This document shows, one piece after another, positions 53,303 to 61,953 of a stretch of DNA of 64,000 bases. Position 1 is the first letter of the stretch; the number at the start of each line of letters is the position of its first letter. Source of the DNA: W0P28-013 sp051878315 (GTDB taxonomy: Bacteria; Bacteroidota; Bacteroidia; Bacteroidales; Paludibacteraceae); the NCBI GenBank assembly GCA_051878315.1, contig JBJEJW010000023.1, forward strand, positions 9,040 to 73,039. The letters run 5' to 3'. Below the pieces are notes generated by a model that saw only the letters and a list, made by a program, of their open reading frames with translations, did not search any database and had not been told where the DNA came from. Position numbers and translations under genes: made by a program.

Positions 53303-53955
53303 GCATTGCCGAAAACATACGGCACATCCGGCAACAGATACCCGACCGCGTACAGTTGATTTGCGTGTCGAAATTTCACCCTATCAATGCCGTTAAAGCG
53401 GCCTACGATTGTGGCGAACGACTGTTTGGCGAAAGCCATGCACAAGAACTAACGGCCAAATACGATGCGCTGCCACACGATATTGAATGGCATTTCATCG
53501 GATCGCTGCAAACTAACAAGGTGAAATATGTAGTGCCACGCGCCGCACTCATCCACAGTGTCGATTCCGAACGCCTGTTGGCCGCCATCGACCGCTGCGC
53601 CGAGCGTAACAACCTGACGGCAAACGTTTTACTCGAAATTCACATTGCGCGCGAAAGCACAAAACACGGTTTTTCGCCCGACGAAGCACGCGCATTTTTT
53701 GCCCGATGCGGTTGGGAACAATTTTCGCACACGCACATCTGCGGTTTGATGACCATGGGCACCGCCACCGACGACCGTGCGCAAACTCAAGCAGAATTGC
53801 ACCAAGTGCGCGTCTTGTTCGACGAGTTGCGCCCACAATGCGCACTGCCCTACTTCACCGAGTTGTCGATGGGCATGAGCGACGATTTCGACATTGCCAT
53901 AGCCGAAGGCAGCACCATGGTACGCATCGGCACCGCCATTTTTGGCGTGCGCTGA
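53299..53955 (+). CDS. yggS: PLP homeostasis protein (YggS family)
   Basis: This is a 218-residue single-domain PLP-binding TIM barrel. Lys25 in ICVSKFHP binds the cofactor; FGESHAQEL, WHFIGSLQTNKVKY, and LSMGMSDDFDIAIAEGSTMVRIGTAIFG are the typical blocks. It controls the supply of pyridoxal phosphate rather than catalysing a reaction. Last in its unit, before a terminator. Confidence 0.94.
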   Translation: MSIAENIRHIRQQIPDRVQLICVSKFHPINAVKAAYDCGERLFGESHAQELTAKYDALPHDIEWHFIGSLQTNKVKYVVPRAALIHSVDSERLLAAIDRCAERNNLTANVLLEIHIARESTKHGFSPDEARAFFARCGWEQFSHTHICGLMTMGTATDDRAQTQAELHQVRVLFDELRPQCALPYFTELSMGMSDDFDIAIAEGSTMVRIGTAIFGVR

Positions 53956-53983
53956 CAGCGCTTACTCACACGACAAAAAACAC

Positions 53984-54018
53984 AACTCCGCACCTTGACG
54001 ATGCGGAGTTATTTATTT
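53984..54018 (+). terminator. Terminator after yggS
   Basis: AACTCCGCA (53984-53992) pairs with TGCGGAGTT (54002-54010), with a 9-base loop and a T-rich tail. Stem and loop closely resemble the hairpin at 54674-54706. Confidence 0.7.
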
Positions 54019-54088
54019 TGTATGGCGAAAAAAATTGGCCAATGCGTAATAAATTCTTGTGCTTTTTCAGGATTGTATGGTATTGAAT

Positions 54089-54607
54089 TTATTCGCCGGA
54101 GAGCTGACGGCGAATGTCATCATCCGGCCAATAACCCCACGACTCTACTATCTTGCCATCGACAACTCTGAAATTTTCCAAGGCTTCGAACGAAATGTGC
54201 CGACCGGTGGCCGGTACGCCTTGACAAGTATCGGCATGCACGCCTTCGAAGCGAATGCGCGTAGCCACCATATCGCCTTCGGAAAAAATGTCGAGGACGG
54301 TAATTTTTAGGTCGGAAAATTGGCGTTGCACAATTTTGAGGATGCCAACAGCGTCGGCATTACTGCGCGCTGCCGCCGGACTATGATCGATGTAATTATC
54401 TGATACACACTCCATAACGTAGTCATAGTTGTGGCGTTCGTAACCCTCGCAAAAAAAGGCTTCGACAAGTTTTTTCGCTTCATTGCTTGTATTGGTGGTG
54501 CAAGCCGTCAAGGCATTCCCGATGAAAATGATACAAGCCACCATCAGCATACCGATGCCAAATGGAACCAAGATTTTTGATTTTCCCATAGTGATGTTTG
54601 AATGCAT
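54089..54607 (-). CDS. SnoaL-like lipoprotein (ester-cyclase fold)
   Basis: It has 172 residues from the ATG at 54607; 54589 is an alternative. A hydrophobic signal segment ends in LTAC (lipobox), so it is likely an exported lipoprotein. The rest is a SnoaL/NTF2-like fold: FFCEGYERHNYDYVMECVSDNYIDHSP, then ISFEALENFRVVDGKIVESW. Most SnoaL proteins are cytoplasmic; substrate unknown. The long frame to 54808 would run over ppdK and the terminator and is not used. Confidence 0.75.
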   Translation of the reverse strand: MHSNITMGKSKILVPFGIGMLMVACIIFIGNALTACTTNTSNEAKKLVEAFFCEGYERHNYDYVMECVSDNYIDHSPAAARSNADAVGILKIVQRQFSDLKITVLDIFSEGDMVATRIRFEGVHADTCQGVPATGRHISFEALENFRVVDGKIVESWGYWPDDDIRRQLSGE

Positions 54608-54637
54608 TGTTTCTTTGTAGAGCAGCGAGGCTCGCCA

Positions 54638-54669
54638 CAAAGTTACAAAATTTTTACAAAGCGCACAAA
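54638..54669 (-). promoter_or_regulatory. Promoter for the SnoaL-like gene
   Basis: Minus-strand TAACTTTG (54645-54638) with TTTG (54669-54666) 20 bp upstream. This position also shows that the start of the gene must be downstream, at 54607 or 54589. Confidence 0.55.
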
Positions 54670-54673
54670 CACA

Positions 54674-54706
54674 AAGGACTCCGCATCTTGATAATGCGGA
54701 GTCCTT
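54674..54706 (-). terminator. Terminator after ppdK
   Basis: AAGGACTCCGCA (54674-54685) and TGCGGAGTCCTT (54695-54706) form a perfect 12-bp stem with a 9-base loop. It lies 33 bp after the ppdK stop. The tail is only moderately T-rich. Confidence 0.65.
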
Positions 54707-54738
54707 CACTTTGATATGACGATTAAAATCCGAATCGA

Positions 54739-57468
54739 TTATTTTTCGTCTTCGATGGCGGCTTGTGCAGCAGCCAAGCGTGCGATAGGCACACGGAACG
54801 GCGAGCAACTTGCATAGTTCATGCCTACACGAGCACAGAATTTAACCGAACTCGGTTCGCCACCGTGTTCGCCGCAAATGCCGGTACGCAAATTGGGACG
54901 CACGGCGCGGCCTTTTTCGACAGCCATTTTTATGAGTTGTCCTACGCCTTTCTGATCGAGCACTTGGAACGGGTCAACTTTCAGGATTTTCTTGTCGAGA
55001 TAAACGGGCAAGAACGATGCAATGTCATCGCGCGAGTAACCGAACGTCATTTGTGTCAAGTCGTTCGTTCCAAACGAGAAGTATTGTGCTTCGGTGGCAA
55101 TGCGGTCGGCTGTGAGCGCAGCACGCGGGATTTCAATCATCGTACCGATTTCAAATTCCACTTCGACACCATATTCGGCGAATACTTCTTTGGCAACTTT
55201 TTGGATAATCTCTTTTTGTTGTTTCAACTCATAAAGAATACCAATCAGCGGCACCATGATTTCGGGCATCGGGTTTTTGCCTTCTTTTTTCAGTTCACAA
55301 GCGGCACTCAAAATAGCGCGTGTCTGCATAGCCGTAATTTCGGGGAATGTGATTCCCAAACGGCAACCGCGATGTCCGAGCATCGGGTTGTTTTCGGCCA
55401 ACGAAGCAACACGTTTCTGAATTTCTTCGACACTGACACCCATTTCATCGGCCATAGTTTTTTGTCCTGCCAAATCGTGCGGTACAAACTCGTGCAATGG
55501 CGGGTCGAGCAAACGAATGTTAACAGGGCAACCGTCCATGGCTTCCAATATGCCTTTGAAGTCGGCTTTTTGATAAGGCAACAATTTAGCCAACGCTTTT
55601 TCGCGTCCTTCGACGGTGTCGGCCAAAATCATTTCGCGCATAGCGACGATTTTTTTATCCTCGAAGAACATGTGCTCGGTACGTGTCAAGCCGATACCTT
55701 TTGCGCCAAATGCGCGAGCCACTTGCGCATCTTTCGGTGTGTCGGCATTGGTGCGCACTTGCAGTTTGGTGTATTTGTCGCAGAGGTCCATCAGCGCTTT
55801 GAAATCGCCACTGAGTTCGGCCGCTTTGGTAGGAACTTCACCTTGGTAAACTTGTCCGGTGGTTCCGTTCAACGAGATGTAGTCGCCTTCTTTCAGTACG
55901 ACACCATCGATTTCGACGGTTTTTGTTTTATAGTTGACATTGATAGCGCCGGCGCCCGACACACAGCATTTACCCATACCGCGTGCGACAACGGCCGCGT
56001 GCGATGTCATACCGCCACGTGCAGTGAGAATACCTTCGGCTGCCGACATACCTGCCAAGTCTTCGGGCGATGTTTCGATGCGCACCATCACCACTTTGTG
56101 TCCGTTGGCGTGCCAATTTTGAGCGTCATCGGCATGGAATACAATTTGTCCGCAAGCGGCACCCGGGCTGGCGGGCAGTCCTTGTGTCAGCACTTTGGCT
56201 TTTTTCAGAGCATCTTTGTCGAATACAGGGTGCAATAACTCGTCAAGTTTTTGCGGTTCGCAACGCAAAAGTGCTGTTTTTTCGTCGATGAGTCCTTCGC
56301 GTACGAGGTCCATGGCTATTTTTACCATGGCTGTACCGGTACGTTTGCCGTTACGTGTTTGCAAGAACCAAAGTTTGCCTTCTTGTACGGTGAACTCCAT
56401 GTCCTGCATGTCACGGTAATGTTTTTCGAGTTTGTCCTGAATGCTATCAAGTTCTTTGTAGATTTCGGGCATGGCTTCTTCCATCGACGGATATTTGGCT
56501 ACGCGCTCTTCTTCGGAGATGCCGGCGCGTTCAGCCCAGCGTTGCGAGCCTATTTTGGTGATTTGTTGCGGCGTACGAATGCCGGCTACCACGTCTTCAC
56601 CTTGTGCATTGACAAGATATTCGCCGTTGAAGAGGTTTTCGCCATTGCCGGCATCGCGGCTGAAGCAAACGCCTGTTGCCGAGGTATCGCCCATATTGCC
56701 GAACACCATAGCCATAACCGAAACAGCGGTTCCCCATTCGTCGGGTATGCCTTCCATTTTACGATAAAGAATGGCACGTTCGTTCATCCAACTGCGGAAT
56801 ACGGCGCAAATGGCACCCCAAAGTTGTTCCATCGGGTCGGTCGGGAAGTCGTGACCGGTTTGTTCTTTGATGGCGTTTTTGAAGAGTACAACCAATTTTT
56901 TGAGCGATTCTACCGAGAGGTCTTTGTCGAGTTCGACGCCTTGTTCTTTTTTAACTTGTTCGATAATGGCTTCGAACGGGTCGATGTCTTCTTTGTTGAC
57001 CGGTTTCATGCCGAGCACAACATCGCCATACATCTGCACGAAGCGACGATACGAGTCGTACACGAAATGCGGATTATTCGTTTTTTTGGCCATACCTTCG
57101 GCCACAGTGTCATTCAGTCCAAGGTTCAAGATGGTGTCCATCATACCCGGCATCGAGGCGCGTGCGCCCGAGCGTACCGAAACAAGCAGCGGATTGGCAG
57201 CATCGCCAAATTTGCTGTTCATCAGTTTTTCGACGTGCGCTACGGCTGCATTGACATCGTTCTGCAATAGTTCTACGATTTTGTCTTGACCAACTTCGTA
57301 GTATTCGTTGCAGACATCGGTAGTGATGGTGAATCCGGGAGGAACCGGCACACCAATAAGGTTCATTTCTGCAAGGTTCGCGCCCTTGCCACCAAGTTCT
57401 TCGCGCATCTTGGCGTTGCCTTCGGCTTGTCCGTTACCAAAGGTGTAAACACGTTTTTTGTTGTCCAT
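54739..57468 (-). CDS. ppdK: Pyruvate phosphate dikinase
   Basis: This enzyme (909 residues) interconverts pyruvate + ATP + Pi and phosphoenolpyruvate + AMP + PPi; in anaerobes it serves glycolysis with PPi or gluconeogenesis. The ATP-grasp part begins GGKGANLAEMNLIGVPVPPG. The swivelling His is His490 in GGMTSHAAVVARG. The PEP barrel has GLTRTEHMFF, GTNDLTQMTFGYSRDD and the catalytic Cys region TGICGEHGGEPSS. The length is normal. Confidence 0.96.
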   Translation of the reverse strand: MDNKKRVYTFGNGQAEGNAKMREELGGKGANLAEMNLIGVPVPPGFTITTDVCNEYYEVGQDKIVELLQNDVNAAVAHVEKLMNSKFGDAANPLLVSVRSGARASMPGMMDTILNLGLNDTVAEGMAKKTNNPHFVYDSYRRFVQMYGDVVLGMKPVNKEDIDPFEAIIEQVKKEQGVELDKDLSVESLKKLVVLFKNAIKEQTGHDFPTDPMEQLWGAICAVFRSWMNERAILYRKMEGIPDEWGTAVSVMAMVFGNMGDTSATGVCFSRDAGNGENLFNGEYLVNAQGEDVVAGIRTPQQITKIGSQRWAERAGISEEERVAKYPSMEEAMPEIYKELDSIQDKLEKHYRDMQDMEFTVQEGKLWFLQTRNGKRTGTAMVKIAMDLVREGLIDEKTALLRCEPQKLDELLHPVFDKDALKKAKVLTQGLPASPGAACGQIVFHADDAQNWHANGHKVVMVRIETSPEDLAGMSAAEGILTARGGMTSHAAVVARGMGKCCVSGAGAINVNYKTKTVEIDGVVLKEGDYISLNGTTGQVYQGEVPTKAAELSGDFKALMDLCDKYTKLQVRTNADTPKDAQVARAFGAKGIGLTRTEHMFFEDKKIVAMREMILADTVEGREKALAKLLPYQKADFKGILEAMDGCPVNIRLLDPPLHEFVPHDLAGQKTMADEMGVSVEEIQKRVASLAENNPMLGHRGCRLGITFPEITAMQTRAILSAACELKKEGKNPMPEIMVPLIGILYELKQQKEIIQKVAKEVFAEYGVEVEFEIGTMIEIPRAALTADRIATEAQYFSFGTNDLTQMTFGYSRDDIASFLPVYLDKKILKVDPFQVLDQKGVGQLIKMAVEKGRAVRPNLRTGICGEHGGEPSSVKFCARVGMNYASCSPFRVPIARLAAAQAAIEDEK

Positions 57469-57525
57469 AGTGTGATTGTATAAAATAAGATTTTGTAAAT
57501 ATTCGTTTCGATTTCAAACGGAGTG

Positions 57526-57557
57526 CAAAATTACTATTTTTTTTTCACATTGTCAAT
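57526..57557 (-). promoter_or_regulatory. Promoter for ppdK
   Basis: Minus-strand TAATTTTG (57533-57526) with ATTG (57557-57554) 20 bp upstream, giving a leader of about 50 bases. Confidence 0.45.
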
Positions 57558-57592
57558 AGGTACGACACAAAAAACAACGCAATGGCAAAAAA

Positions 57593-57662
57593 GTTAACAA
57601 TATAGTTCTGATAAAACGAGCAACACGATTTAGAAAAGCGTTAACAACCTTATTATCAGAAC
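57593..57662 (-). other. Inverted and direct repeats after lolA
   Basis: GTTCTGATAA (57605-57614) is the reverse complement of TTATCAGAAC (57653-57662), and GTTAACAA occurs twice (57593-57600 and 57640-57647). It lies 20 bp after the lolA stop and may end that transcript. Confidence 0.35.
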
Positions 57663-57681
57663 ATATCATCTGCCGCTTTAA

Positions 57682-58317
57682 TCATCGTAAATCATTGACT
57701 TCGACATTGGGATGTTGCGTTGGGTCGAACGCGAACTTAAACTCTTTTGGCAACGGTTGCTGTGCATCAACAGACAAGATGATGCGGTCGGCATTGCGCT
57801 GGCAAAATTCGATGCGCCGCAACGCATACGTTTTTTTGTCAATCGACAATTTGATACGAAAATATTCCACCTGCTTGGCAATGGTCGGATACAGACACAC
57901 CATAAAATTCTCGGCGTCTTTATCCTCATCGAACCCTACGCGGTGTGTTTGTGCATAGTCTTGCACCATCAGCAACGGATTCGATTCGCGTTGTTCAGCC
58001 GGTGTTGGCTCCGACACCGACACCTCGTTATTGTCGGGCATAAACACCCACTGTGTTTTACCATCAAAAAAAGTTTCCATGCCGGCATACTGCACATACG
58101 TCTTTTTGCCATTGATGGCACAAACGCCTTTCTCGACTTGTTTTTCGCCTGTTCGGCCGGCTATATACGTTGTTGTAAAAGCATACTTATATGGTGTGCG
58201 TTGCATGTGCGCGACTGCTCTATCGACAATCGCTTTGGCCTGTTCGTCGGTGGAGGCTTGTGCCAACACGCAACAAGCTATCAGCCAAAATCCTATGGCA
58301 AATACACATTTTTTCAT
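57682..58317 (-). CDS. lolA: LolA-like outer-membrane lipoprotein carrier
   Basis: This is a 211-residue periplasmic protein with signal peptide MKKCVFAIGFWLIACCVLAQ. The fold pattern (FTTTYIAGRTGEKQVEKGVCAINGKKTYVQY; GKTQWVFMPDNNEVSV) is LolA. It would ferry lipoproteins from the inner to the outer membrane. It follows ftsK by 12 bp, the usual order in Bacteroidetes. Confidence 0.82.
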   Translation of the reverse strand: MKKCVFAIGFWLIACCVLAQASTDEQAKAIVDRAVAHMQRTPYKYAFTTTYIAGRTGEKQVEKGVCAINGKKTYVQYAGMETFFDGKTQWVFMPDNNEVSVSEPTPAEQRESNPLLMVQDYAQTHRVGFDEDKDAENFMVCLYPTIAKQVEYFRIKLSIDKKTYALRRIEFCQRNADRIILSVDAQQPLPKEFKFAFDPTQHPNVEVNDLR

Positions 58318-58329
58318 ACTGATTTTAAG

Positions 58330-60720
58330 TTAAAATGTCGCCAAAATTTGCTGTAATTCGTATTCGGTATGTACCAACACCTGACGCGGTTTGCTGCCCA
58401 CCGCCGGTCCGACAATGCCAGCCGCTTCCAATTGATCCATAATGCGTGCGGCTCGATTGAACCCGACTTCAAATTTGCGCTGAATCATTGAAGTGGATCC
58501 TTGTTGCGATTGCACAACCCAATAGGCCGCATCGGTAAACAAGGCATCAAGTTTGTGCATATCCACAGAACCTACCGCATCGCCATCGCCATCAGCAATA
58601 TCGGGTTCGGGCAATATCAGTGCCGTAGGATAGCCACGCTGCTCGCCTATGTATTGCACAATCTTTTCGACTTCGGGTGTATCGACAAAAGCACATTGCA
58701 CGCGCGTTACGTCATTGCCCTGCGAAAAGAGCAAATCGCCGCGACCTATCAACTGCTGTGCACCGGCAGCATCCAAAATAGTTTTCGAGTCAACCATTGA
58801 CGAGGTTTTGAATGCCAAACGTGCCGGGAAATTAGCTTTGATAATGCCTGTAATGATATTGACCGACGGACGTTGTGTGGCGATAACCATGTGAATGCCA
58901 ACGGCACGTGCCAACTGTGCTATACGTGCAATCGGCATTTCGACCTCTTTGCCGGCAGTCATTATCAAATCGCCAAACTCGTCGATGATGACTACAATAT
59001 AAGGTAAAAAACGATGACCTTTGTCAGGATTCAGACGGCGATTGATAAATTTTTCGTTGTACTCTTTGATATTTCTGACATGCGCAATTTTCAACAAATC
59101 GTAACGCTGATCCATCTCTTTACAGATGGAATTGAGTGTTTGCTTCACTTCATCGACATCGGTTATAACAGGTTCGTCGGCTTCGGGCAACTTGGCCAAA
59201 AAGTGTTTTTCGATGTCAGCATAAATATTAAATTCCACCTTTTTAGGGTCAACCAGTACAAATTTCAATTGTGCTGGATGTTTTTTATAAAGTAGCGACG
59301 TGATAATGGCATTCAAACCGACCGATTTGCCTTGACCGGTAGCGCCGGCCACCAATAGATGCGGCATTTTAGTCAAGTCAAACATAAACACCTCGTTCGT
59401 AATGGTACGCCCCAACGCCACCGGCAATTCGTAAGTCGATTCTTGGAATTTTTTTGAAGCGATGGTAGCATGCATCGATACAATGCGCGGATGGCTGTTT
59501 GGTACTTCTATACCGATAGTGCCTTTGCCGGGGATAGGAGCAATGATACGAATCCCCGTCGCCGCCAACGACAGCATGATGTCGGCCTCGAGGTTACGCA
59601 CTTTGTTGATACGAACGCCGGCTTCGGGTACTATTTCGTAAAGAGTGATGGTAGGCCCAATCGTTTCATAAATTTTTTGAATGCCGATACCGAATTGTTT
59701 GAGCGTGGTAATGATACGTTGTTGGTTGGAAACTTGTTCCTCTCTGGTTACGGTTTCGGTCTGCGTACCATAGTCTTTCAATAAATCGAGTGTCGGATAT
59801 TTGTAGTCGTCCAAATCGGCAGTTGGGTCGTAAGGGCCTTGTGCGACCAGCGGATCGTACACTTCGTCAACAGCATCGTCGGTGTCGGTTGTATCGACCG
59901 TTTCGATGGCGGTTTCGTCCGATATCGGTTCAGTTTCAGGCGATACCGATTCGATGTCTGTCGCATTATCATTGTTAGCATCATTCTCGTCGTCGGCAGG
60001 CACCAACTCCACCACAACGCTGTCCGGTGTGTCGCAAGATACATCATCGACAAGTGTATCATTGGTTGGTTCCTGCGTGTCGTCGATGGGATTTTCGACC
60101 GCTTCGGTTTGTGGCGTATCTGTCGGTTTTTCTTTTTTAGCGAAACAGCGACGCAAAAATGGTATTGTCGAACTAAATGCGAAAATGGCAAACAATAGAC
60201 CTGTTCCTATCAGTAGTAGCAATGTGCCTGTAAATCCGATAGCACCATTCAGCCATTTATCCAACCATACACCATGCGCGCCGCCCGGCACCAAATAGAT
60301 ATTTTGGCACAATTTACCAAAAGCGACATCAAACAACAACGACAGCCATACCGTCAGAAAGGCCGAGCCGAGAAACGCTTTCCATAAAGCCACAATTTTG
60401 ACTCGCATCAAACGCAAACCTACGACCAACAAGCACCACAATAGAACAAACGATGCCACACCAAACCAACGATTTATCAAATAGTCGGCAATGAGTGCCC
60501 CGCTATAACCAGTCCAATTCGTAATATCCTCGGGCACAACATTATCGGACGCTATAATGCTATAATCGTCTGCACCCGTAAAGAAAAACGATACCATCGC
60601 CAATAACACATAAACAGTCATCACCACGATAACAATACCTATTGCAAAACAGGTGCGTTCGTCGGTGAACACGCGTTTCAAACTCTGCCAAAAACCGTTT
60701 TTTACTTTTTGTTTACTCAT
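58330..60720 (-). CDS. ftsK: DNA translocase FtsK
   Basis: This is a 796-residue DNA pump for chromosome dimer resolution at division. It has four N-terminal membrane helices, then an acidic Asp/Thr/Glu-rich linker (about 190-300). The motor follows: IPNSHPRIV-like conserved block, Walker A GATGQGKS, Walker B IVVIIDEFGD and IATQRPSVNIITG. A gamma winged-helix ends the protein (FNRAARIMDQLEAAGIVGPA). The length is normal for the phylum. Confidence 0.95.
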   Translation of the reverse strand: MSKQKVKNGFWQSLKRVFTDERTCFAIGIVIVVMTVYVLLAMVSFFFTGADDYSIIASDNVVPEDITNWTGYSGALIADYLINRWFGVASFVLLWCLLVVGLRLMRVKIVALWKAFLGSAFLTVWLSLLFDVAFGKLCQNIYLVPGGAHGVWLDKWLNGAIGFTGTLLLLIGTGLLFAIFAFSSTIPFLRRCFAKKEKPTDTPQTEAVENPIDDTQEPTNDTLVDDVSCDTPDSVVVELVPADDENDANNDNATDIESVSPETEPISDETAIETVDTTDTDDAVDEVYDPLVAQGPYDPTADLDDYKYPTLDLLKDYGTQTETVTREEQVSNQQRIITTLKQFGIGIQKIYETIGPTITLYEIVPEAGVRINKVRNLEADIMLSLAATGIRIIAPIPGKGTIGIEVPNSHPRIVSMHATIASKKFQESTYELPVALGRTITNEVFMFDLTKMPHLLVAGATGQGKSVGLNAIITSLLYKKHPAQLKFVLVDPKKVEFNIYADIEKHFLAKLPEADEPVITDVDEVKQTLNSICKEMDQRYDLLKIAHVRNIKEYNEKFINRRLNPDKGHRFLPYIVVIIDEFGDLIMTAGKEVEMPIARIAQLARAVGIHMVIATQRPSVNIITGIIKANFPARLAFKTSSMVDSKTILDAAGAQQLIGRGDLLFSQGNDVTRVQCAFVDTPEVEKIVQYIGEQRGYPTALILPEPDIADGDGDAVGSVDMHKLDALFTDAAYWVVQSQQGSTSMIQRKFEVGFNRAARIMDQLEAAGIVGPAVGSKPRQVLVHTEYELQQILATF

Positions 60721-60772
60721 AAAAAAATCACTATCTCTTAATATAAGACTGCGCTCTGACCTTTTTATTGCC

Positions 60773-61225
60773 TTATGCCTTGCGTTTTTTTGTAAAAAAA
60801 TTGCGTAACAACGCGCTACAAGCGTCGGCCAACACGCCGGCAGTTACTTCTGTTTTCGGATGCAACGCTTGCGGTGCAAATTGCCGATAACCGCGTTTAT
60901 CGTCGGTAGCGCCAAATACCACACGACCTATTTGCGCCCAGCCAATAGCACCGGCACACATCACGCAAGGTTCGAGCGTCACATACAACGTGCAGTCTGT
61001 CAGGTATTTACCGCCAAGATTATTAGCCGCGGCCGTTATTACCTGCATCTCGGCATGAGCGGTTACATCGCACAACTGTTCGGTCAGATTGTGTGCACGC
61101 GCAATAATCCGATTACGGCACACGACAACCGCTCCAACGGGGATTTCATCCATTTCAAATGCCAACTGCGCCTCATCCAACGCTTTACGCATAAAATAGG
61201 TATCGTCCAACAGCATCGTATCCAC
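60773..61225 (-). CDS. tadA: tRNA adenosine / nucleoside deaminase (TadA-like)
   Basis: This is a 150-residue zinc deaminase. HAEMQ (His57, Glu59) and PCVMCAGA (Cys87, Cys90) give the catalytic site. It most likely converts A34 to inosine in tRNA-Arg(ACG). Some Bacteroidetes members are annotated as guanine deaminases, but the short length and AIGWAQIGRVVFGA pattern favour TadA. It is 10 bp after ktrA. Confidence 0.9.
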   Translation of the reverse strand: MDTMLLDDTYFMRKALDEAQLAFEMDEIPVGAVVVCRNRIIARAHNLTEQLCDVTAHAEMQVITAAANNLGGKYLTDCTLYVTLEPCVMCAGAIGWAQIGRVVFGATDDKRGYRQFAPQALHPKTEVTAGVLADACSALLRNFFTKKRKA

Positions 61226-61235
61226 AACGTCAGTA

Positions 61236-61925
61236 TCAATACAATTGTTTTTTTATCTTTTGCAAAGCCGTAACATTGCCAAACAGCAACATGCGGTCGT
61301 TGGCCGCAAACCGAAAATTCTCCGCTTTCGCATCGACCATCTCGTAATAAAATTCGTCCTTGCCAAACAAACTTTTTTTGGTAAAACGACGTTTTACGCC
61401 CACCAAATCGAGTCCGAACGTTTCGGTCAGATTGGCTTGATCCAGAGTTTGCGACACCAATATATCGGGTACTTCCAATTCTACCAACTGATGTGTTTCG
61501 GTGGCAATGTATGCACCTTTCACCTCTTCGACTTCGGACGAGATAGAAAACAATTCGGCAGCATAACTTTCGGGCATAATCACTTCATCGACACCGATAG
61601 CCTCCAATATCGTACGATGCAAACGATTGCCGGCGCGCGCTACCAACCGTTTCACGCCATGCTGTTTGAGCAATGCCACCACCAGCACAGAATTGCCAAC
61701 ATGTTCGCCCAACGTTACAATCACTTCGTCAGCATCGGCCAACGGTAGCATCTGCAACGAGGCGGCATCTGCCAGATTGATACAAATAGTCGAACCGATG
61801 GTGTTTTTGTATTCCTCCACCAAATTCATATTCGAATCGACACCCACCACTTCATGACCAAGTGCCGTCAGACGTTCGGCTAACGCTACGCCAAAATTAC
61901 CTAAACCAACTATTACATACGTCAT
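61236..61925 (-). CDS. K+ channel regulatory subunit (KtrA/TrkA type, RCK domain)
   Basis: This is a 229-residue cytoplasmic gating subunit. The Rossmann motif VGLGNFGVALAERL, with VDSN binding the nucleotide ribose, forms RCK_N. RCK_C follows with VGVKRRFTKKSLFGKDEFYYE. It pairs with the membrane subunit 28 bp upstream. Nucleotide-bound gating (ATP/ADP or NAD(H)) is known for the family. Confidence 0.9.
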   Translation of the reverse strand: MTYVIVGLGNFGVALAERLTALGHEVVGVDSNMNLVEEYKNTIGSTICINLADAASLQMLPLADADEVIVTLGEHVGNSVLVVALLKQHGVKRLVARAGNRLHRTILEAIGVDEVIMPESYAAELFSISSEVEEVKGAYIATETHQLVELEVPDILVSQTLDQANLTETFGLDLVGVKRRFTKKSLFGKDEFYYEMVDAKAENFRFAANDRMLLFGNVTALQKIKKQLY

Positions 61926-61953
61926 ATTCTGATTGCTTTTTATAATTACACTA

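Noticed and set aside
54608..54808. N-terminal extension of the SnoaL-like protein
   Set aside because: It would overlap ppdK, a terminator and the gene's own promoter box, and its sequence has no signal-peptide logic.
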